Origin: Actinomycetes bacterium
GTDB lineage: Bacteria > Actinomycetota > Thermoleophilia > RBG-16-64-13
Direction of reading: 5' to 3'
DNA length: 64,000 nt
NCBI GenBank assembly: GCA_024637035.1
Contig: JAGXFW010000016.1
Coordinates: forward strand, 62,001-126,000
The notes below the pieces were generated by a model. That model was not told the DNA's origin and did not search any database. It saw only the letters and a list, made by a program, of their open reading frames with translations. Made by a program: the position numbers and the translations under genes. Each line of letters begins with the position of its first letter. Within the stretch, counting starts at the first letter, position 1. Shown here piece after piece: positions 63,431-64,000 of the stretch.

Positions 63431-63835
63431 CTACTGCAGGTCGGACAGGCACTCGAAGCCCCGCTCGACCAGGATGCCTTCGACGGCGTCGGGATCGTCT
63501 ACACGAAGAACCACCGATTGCCTGGTGGTCATGTACATATACTCGATGTTGACACCCGCATTCGACAGCACGCTCACCACGTTCGCCAGATCGCGGGTGC
63601 CGGCCTTGATGGAGGCGGACACCACCCTGTTCTCGACGACCGTGAAGCCGTGGCTTCGGAGCACATCGCATGCTTCCGCGCCCCGCGAACTCAAGATGCG
63701 CACGATGCCGTAGTCGCTCACATCGGCCACCGAGAAGCCGAAGACAGGGATGTCTTCCTGCGCGAGGGCGCTCAGGAGTTCAGCGATCCTCCCCTTCTTG
63801 TTCTCGAGGAACACGGACAGCTGTCCAACGGACAC
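63431..63835 (-). CDS. Tandem ACT-domain protein
   Basis: 134 aa with two ACT repeats (about 5-65 and 70-130; SVFLENKKGRIAELLSALAQ opens the first, VVSVLSNAGVNIEYMYMT the second). ACT domains bind amino acids, so this is a likely sensor. Proteins of this kind are often encoded with PaaK-type ligases and indolepyruvate oxidoreductases. GTG at 63835, seven bases after AGGGGGT, is preferred over the GTG at 63844. It lies upstream of the liv promoter; nothing gene-like is seen in 63836-64000. Confidence 0.9.
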   Translation of the reverse strand: MSVGQLSVFLENKKGRIAELLSALAQEDIPVFGFSVADVSDYGIVRILSSRGAEACDVLRSHGFTVVENRVVSASIKAGTRDLANVVSVLSNAGVNIEYMYMTTRQSVVLRVDDPDAVEGILVERGFECLSDLQ

Positions 63836-64000
63836 GCTCGTCACCCCCCTGCTGCGCCTCAGTGCTAGATCCGACCGCGATGATTCTACGCCCGAGGTCC
63901 TCGCACCGCAAACAGGTCGGGCGAGCACCCCTGTACGGCACTACAGGATTTTCGGTGGCGGGGTGTGCGCCATGCGGTACCATGGGACTCGGTCGCGGCG

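Noticed and set aside
62242-63552. 436-codon plus-strand open frame
   Set aside because: Antisense to the binding-protein gene and crosses its promoter; no recognisable domain.

Overview
The window is a dense, conserved bacterial chromosome segment. It carries about 64 protein genes, and all but one (rpmB) lie on the minus strand. I see no rRNA, tRNA, CRISPR, transposase or phage gene. High GC, many GTG and TTG starts, strong GGAGG sites, stop/start overlaps (ATGA, GTGA, TTGA, TGATG) and gene order such as rpmB/asp23-fakA-degV-recG-rsmD-coaD-yceD-rpmF and ruvC-ruvA-ruvB-queH-queA-tgt-yajC suggest a monoderm. A deep-branching anaerobic actinomycete (Coriobacteriia/OPB41-like) is my best guess. 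This is inference from gene content, not a phylogeny.

Layout from low to high coordinates; transcription runs right to left except rpmB. 1-11.4 kb: DUF948 and YtxH-like membrane proteins, an RsbW-like anti-sigma factor, a SigB/F-type sigma factor, alaS, ruvX, mltG, aroE and the type IV pilus genes pilB, pilT, pilC. 11.4-13.7 kb: an unusual NifU/IscU-MnmA fusion and a thioredoxin-like lipoprotein with a long structured leader. 13.7-25.3 kb: hisS-aspS, a metallo-hydrolase, a DUF4388 response regulator, rel, recJ, an AarF/UbiB kinase-like protein and its coiled-coil partner. 25.4-33.4 kb: secDF, yajC, the queuosine genes tgt-queA-queH and ruvABC. 33.4-38.4 kb: yebC, an RpiR regulator, an EF-G paralogue and two small proteins.

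38.4-46.5 kb: rpmF, yceD, coaD, rsmD, recG, a fatty-acid kinase pair (FakA with a DegV/FakB protein), Asp23 and a DUF1858 protein, facing the divergent rpmB. 46.6-50.6 kb: a riboflavin operon (ribD-ribE-ribBA-ribH) under an FMN riboswitch, separated from rpmB by a strong terminator and a ~170 bp imperfect palindromic element. 50.7-57.2 kb: rpe, fmt, def, priA, metK, an unknown protein and a hotdog thioesterase. 57.2-63.8 kb: a phenylacetate-CoA-ligase-type enzyme with a complete branched-chain-amino-acid-type ABC importer and a double-ACT protein. This last unit probably imports and activates amino or organic acids.

Most stretches are housekeeping genes. The items most worth follow-up are the Fe-S scaffold/tRNA thiolase fusion, the structured lipoprotein leader with mutually exclusive pairings, the FMN riboswitch whose downstream hairpin covers the ribD start, the palindromic element abutting ribH, and palindromes inside ribosomal-protein promoters.
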